DNA of 64,000 nt, from the NCBI GenBank assembly GCA_028023455.1, contig JAQFVV010006274.1, positions 3,846,001 to 3,910,000 of the forward strand, read 5' to 3'. Made by a program: the position numbers and the translations under genes. Numbering within the stretch: position 1 is the first letter of the stretch; the number at the start of each line of letters is the position of its first letter. This document shows, in pieces, positions 59,801-64,000 of the stretch. The notes beneath the pieces were generated by a model that was not told where the DNA came from, did not search any database, and saw only the letters and a list, made by a program, of their open reading frames with translations. Origin of the DNA: Epiperipatus broadwayi (Eukaryota > Onychophora > Udeonychophora > Euonychophora > Peripatidae).

Positions 59801-62340
59801 TAATGTATAGGAAAATATACATATATTTAACTTTATTTCACTTACCAAAATTGGTTTGATCTTGGATCAGCTTTAAATACCCTAAATTACTTTGCATATT
59901 CAAAAGAAATAATTAGATTCACTAAATTTTAATCCACTCTAAATTTATTGGTTAATAATTATAATAGTAGTAGTAAAAATATATAAAAGAACAAAAACAA
60001 ATCATATATGCAATAGACTGAAATCATAGGCAGTTAAAAAAATACAATACTATGCTTCTTTAATATATAAATAATTGATAGTCTATTTCTGTATCAGAAT
60101 CAATAATGAATAAGAATAAAATACATATGTATAAAACTCAAAAGTATGTTGTATGACAATACAATATATAAACAGAAGAAGAGATTTTTAAATATCTTCC
60201 TGAGACTTTAAATAGCATATACATGATTAAAAAATTGTGATCAATTAAAAATTGATCTTTATTTATTCATTAATGTAATTTCTAAATAATCAAACTAACA
60301 TAGAATCCATTATATTTAAACTCATTTCTATACGAATATCCCCAAGTTAAATCTTGAACTTTAAAAAAAAAATTTTTAATATTTGAAAACATCGGGTCAT
60401 ATTAACCTATATCATCAGATAAGAGTTTAAATAATAAGAACAAAAATGAATTTCTCTGACCCTTCATGTATGTGAATTCTATAATAACCCATATATGTCA
60501 TTTAACTCTATATTTTAAAATAAAATATGAACAAAATGTACACTTTTTTTTTTCCAAATGAAAAATGTATACACATAGATATCATACCACAAATAAAGTC
60601 TCATTTCTCCTTTTTGTTCACTAGTCCATTGTAGCTCCTGTTTTTTTTTATTTCTGATCCTAATGCTTAGAGACAATTCTCCTTTAAGTAGAGAAGATAA
60701 ACATGAATGGTAACTATTGCGGATTTGAATTCAATTACTTTTGCGTTTAAATTCTATTATTTTCTTTTAAGAATATAAATGTGTCCAAGCTTTTAAAACA
60801 CCAAGTACTTAGTCAATGCAAAATCATATATCAATGGCTTTATTTTCCTTTTTCATTGGTAATAATATATAAACAAAATTTGGTTATATCCAAGTGAATA
60901 ATAAATGCTAGCTTTTTCTTTCCAAATTAAGAAAGTGAAATTTAAATTGCTTAATATCACACATAAGTTGAGTTAATCAATTTTGTGAAATTCATTGATC
61001 TGAAATATGATATCCATATACACACCATAGAGTTTGTATTCATCACTAATAAATAGATGAAATCCTAGATTTTAATGACAGAATTTTTTTATAGCTGATT
61101 TGCAATACAATTCATTTTGATGGGTTTTTTTTTCATAGTTTGCCATTTCCCCTGGAATTTCATCAATGAGCTACCCCAGTTGAATGGGCAGATGGATGGA
61201 TTTATCCTCTCATGATTGGAGAAATTAATCACTTAAAATATGAAATTTTAACAAATTTTTTAAAGATGAATATAAACGTGTCTGTTCTAGGTAATGATAA
61301 AATTACAAGAACTCAAGTTTGCAGCATCTCGGTTCTATTCATAACATATTCTTGCTGATGTTGATGTCAGGAGAATTGTTGAATATCACTCAAATCTCAC
61401 TCATTGATATAAGAACGTTGTTTAAGAAAACTTGCCTCCAATTAATAAGTGAAATGAAGATTTTGAAATAATTGGATACAGTGAAAATAAAATCCTGTTT
61501 CATGAGTTCAATATTGTTTTTCATTTTTAACCAAAAATAAAGCATTCATATTACATTTTCAATACATTTTAATGAATGTATATATATTTTTTACATATAT
61601 TTTTAAAATTTTCTAATAAACTGATTTATAAACAAACATATATGAAATACAAAACATTTAATTTTATAATAGATAAGTTGCTATGGAGATGGTAGTAACA
61701 AAAATTGAAATGTGTAATACTTAATAATAATGTTGATTTTATTCAAATGATCTTTTTATGTTTCACTTAATTATTTTCCAGAATGTATTTATTTATTAAT
61801 TGATTTATATTTTTTCCTGAAATTGATCACAACAGATTTATGACTTGATGCTAATATTAATAGTAAATAATATTTTAAAATATTAGGTTGCTATGGTTAT
61901 CTAGCTTAATATTACTATTTCAAGATCTCCATTATCTATAGATCAAGTGAAATGAAAATTAAACAAGACCAACAAACTTTTTTTAAGTGTTGTGATATAC
62001 AGCATTAATCTGGCAGAAATTATTTTTTGATTTCTTTTTAGGTTAAAATTAATAGTAGAAAAAAATTATTTAAGAGCTTTTATGACTCAAGAAAATGGCC
62101 TAATTTAACATATATGCTATAGGAACACAGATTGTGTGAAAGTTTAAATTACAATAACATTATAAAATTAATCTGAACATTAAATAACATTATTAATGAT
62201 TTTTCAGACCAAAAGCAAGAAAAGTAAATTTTATTAAATAATTGTACTTAATAATTTGTTGGGATAGATTTCTGCTATACTAAAGTGGTGCATGAAATAG
62301 AGAAGTATGGTTGTCAGTTTTATAACTGTTAGTCATTGAA
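56884..62340. other. AT-rich DNA, nothing recognised
   Basis: No recognised gene or element in more than 5 kb; the 102-codon minus frame at 57271-57579 is lysine/asparagine/isoleucine-rich and looks like chance in AT-rich sequence. Confidence 0.55.
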
Positions 62341-62488
62341 CTTTATTACTGGAAACTATAAAATATTCATATGTAGTTCCTTTGTAGATTTTTTTGTTTT
62401 GCCCTGGAAAACTCTAGAAATAATCATTTGGCTTTATTATTGGAAACTATGAAATATTCATATGTGGTTCCTTTGTAGATTTTTTACA
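62341..62488 (+). repeat. Direct duplication of about 54 nt (period 91)
   Basis: CTTTATTACTGGAAACTATA followed by AAATATTCATATGTAGTTCC at 62341 recurs at 62432 with four or so differences. The second copy merges into the RTE relic that follows. Confidence 0.88.
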
Positions 62489-63335
62489 ATTTCTTAGAAT
62501 CAAGTTTTTAACTATCCATCTATTATTATTTTTTCTGGCAAACAGTCATACTTCCATTTGTTTATTCGTTTACCCAAATATTTATTTTTAATTCTTTTTG
62601 TTACTCCTAATACACATCTCCATATTTTTCTGAATGATCTGAAATCTCTGAATTGCCCCTCTGTTAAGTGTCCAAGTCTCAAATGCATAAATAAGAACTT
62701 ATAAATTTTTAATTAAAAACCTTTTATTTCAAATACTTATTTCTTATTAATATTAAATTATTTCTATCAAAGATACTCCATCCAAGTTTATATTATAAAT
62801 ATTTTTATATGTTTTGTTTCCATTTTTATCAATAATCTAATCACGATATTTGTAGATGTTAACTTTTTCCAATTCATGATTTATCAAATTTTTATTATTT
62901 TCTGAAAAAATCAATTTAACATTATTTTAGTCCTATTTTCTTACTTCCATCTGATAACTCTTATAACATTTCCTGAAAATTTGAAGCATCACAGAAAGAG
63001 CCACATCATCTGCAAAATCTAGATGACTTAAATAATCTCCATTTCTTTAGCTTTCTATTTTAATTCACAAAACACTTGTAAAACTGCTGTAAAAAGTTTT
63101 GAAGATCTAGAATAACTTGTATGTGTGTGGGGGGGGGGGTGACTGTTTCAATATCTTTTTAGAACTAACATGTTATCTAATCAATGCTGTTGATAAATAT
63201 TCTTCAGAATATGGCAACATCTTGGATTTCTATCTTGAAAGTTCAATGGACAGTTTTAATTATTGTTGAAATACTTAAAGAATTAAATGCTTTTTTATAA
63301 ACTACAAATCCAAAGCAAAATTACAACTCATATTC
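62480..63335 (-). pseudogene. RTE LINE reverse transcriptase relic, second copy
   Basis: Same region and orientation as 54410-55780 and collinear with it at the DNA level: the AGATTTTTTACAATTTCTTA, GTTACTCCTAATACACATCT and GATACTCCATCCAAG blocks all have counterparts. The translation shows KLGWS, the LDFADD-equivalent near 63030-63000 (HLDFADDVALSVML) and an FDS-like motif A near 63290. An 11-G run (63129-63139) interrupts it. Decayed beyond function. Confidence 0.7.
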
Positions 63336-63670
63336 GATGATCCTTTCAATACTTGGATATCTGGCTACATAGATATCAGTGGCTGCAGAAAGGAGTTTGC
63401 TATTAACTGAAAGGAAACCCTTTGATTTCTCTTGGAGGCCTTAAAGGAACTGAGCAGGGCAAATTCATAATGTCCACTCCATACGTTCTTGTAGCAGATG
63501 TTATTACTATGTGATTATTCATGTAGTATATAAACATGGATGGGCTGCTCACCAACACACATTAGCCAGCATGGTGAGTTTATTGACTTTTCACCTCTGA
63601 GTTTACGATCAAGAAACACTATGATCTTTCTGCTCAGTTGCCTGATAAGACAGAATGAATGTTTGTGTAA

Positions 63671-64000
63671 ATGATAAATATTTTTTCAATATATACAATT
63701 ATGACAGACAAAAATAAACCATGGCCCTTATTCCCAGGAGGCTGTAAAGTCACCAACCAAGGCAACAGTTGGTGGCCAAAGGCGGAGGGTGCTAAGAATC
63801 CCCTGATTGCGGACCCAGGCCGCCATTTGATGATGATTTTTTACTTAGGCACTTTCAACTGCAGATCACTTTCGAATGAAGGAAGATTGCAAGAATCACA
63901 AGAACTGCGTTGTATTAAATGGGAGATTATTGGACTTTGTGAAGTTAGAAAAAAAAGGTGAAGAGACAATTGATTTAAAAAGTGGACATGTACTCTATTA
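63671..64000 (+). pseudogene. RTE LINE, start of ORF with AP-endonuclease domain (runs off right edge)
   Basis: The open frame 63671-63961 contains LGTFNCRSLSNEGRLQE and IKWEIIGLCEVRKK, the first two motifs of the RTE apurinic-type endonuclease: the N of TFN and the E of (S/C)EVR are the metal-binding residues. Upstream residues (PWPLFPGG, then SWWPKAEGAKNPLIADPG) are an N-terminal leader. A run of eight A at about 63947-63954 shifts the frame; after it the protein continues as KGEETIDLKSGHVLY in another frame to the window end. The GC-richer stretch from about 63350, with a TATAAA at 63529, may be the 5' UTR/promoter of the element. The LINE nuclease would nick target DNA for the RT. One frameshift seen; the rest lies outside. 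Confidence 0.8.

Noticed and set aside
1-64000. Viral or bacterial origin of the window
   Set aside because: No gene-dense organisation, no structural or replication genes; content is typical of animal repeats and long AT-rich introns or intergenic DNA.

Overview
The window is AT-rich (about three quarters A+T by eye) nuclear DNA of an animal, most likely an invertebrate. The diagnostic content is eukaryotic transposon debris: Penelope-like elements (PLEs), RTE and other LINE fragments, a hAT element with a GTF2IRD2-type transposase relic, a pogo/Tigger-like relic, a SPIN-like hAT MITE, and tRNA-derived SINEs with intact target-site duplications. I cannot name the species. There are no bacterial operons, rRNAs, real tRNA genes or CRISPR arrays. 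I found no complete host gene; three short segments could be host exons (6124-6220, 22321-22521, 53793-53819) and all are tentative.

Layout. 1-4312: two decayed PLE copies head to head. The right copy ends in a 3' module that combines a tRNA-like sequence (A and B boxes), a hammerhead-like core and an AATAAA-bearing tail. 8751-9273: a palindrome made of two copies of that module. 10068-10795: a 326-nt tandem repeat plus an inverted partial copy; each of the three copies carries a 63-nt type I hammerhead-like fold. 13303-14312: a deleted hAT element. 14885-15290: antisense LINE relic. 18105-19345: old diverged repeats. 21331-21531: Tigger-like relic. 23725-25088: inverted and tandem copies of a 382-390-nt repeat with hammerhead-like motifs. 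27059-28710: the 5' half of a LINE reverse transcriptase (RT) joined to an inverted 3' half. 33039-33945: third PLE, with open endonuclease frame. 35130-36505: gag-like ORF1 relic with zinc knuckle. 37809-37996: SPIN-like MITE. 38481-38565 and 50976-51087: two SINEs sharing a tail but with different tRNA-derived heads. 38637-38957: two pieces of the PLE 3' module. 43795-44151: LINE C-terminal fragment. 46939-47370: unrecognised 143-codon frame. 54410-56883 and 62480-63335: antisense RTE relics. 63671-64000: the start of an RTE element running off the end. The remainder is AT-rich DNA in which I see only homopolymers and microsatellites.

The most interesting theme is the concentration of hammerhead-like self-cleaving RNA motifs in three sequence-unrelated repeat families. 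Two of these are tandem repeats of 326 and about 385 nt, the size and arrangement known for metazoan retrozymes; the third is the 3' module of a PLE, the type of element thought to mobilise retrozymes. All hammerhead calls were made by hand from motif and pairing and have not been folded by program or tested. A second theme is how often repeats lie as inverted head-to-head or internally inverted pairs (seven cases in 64 kb).
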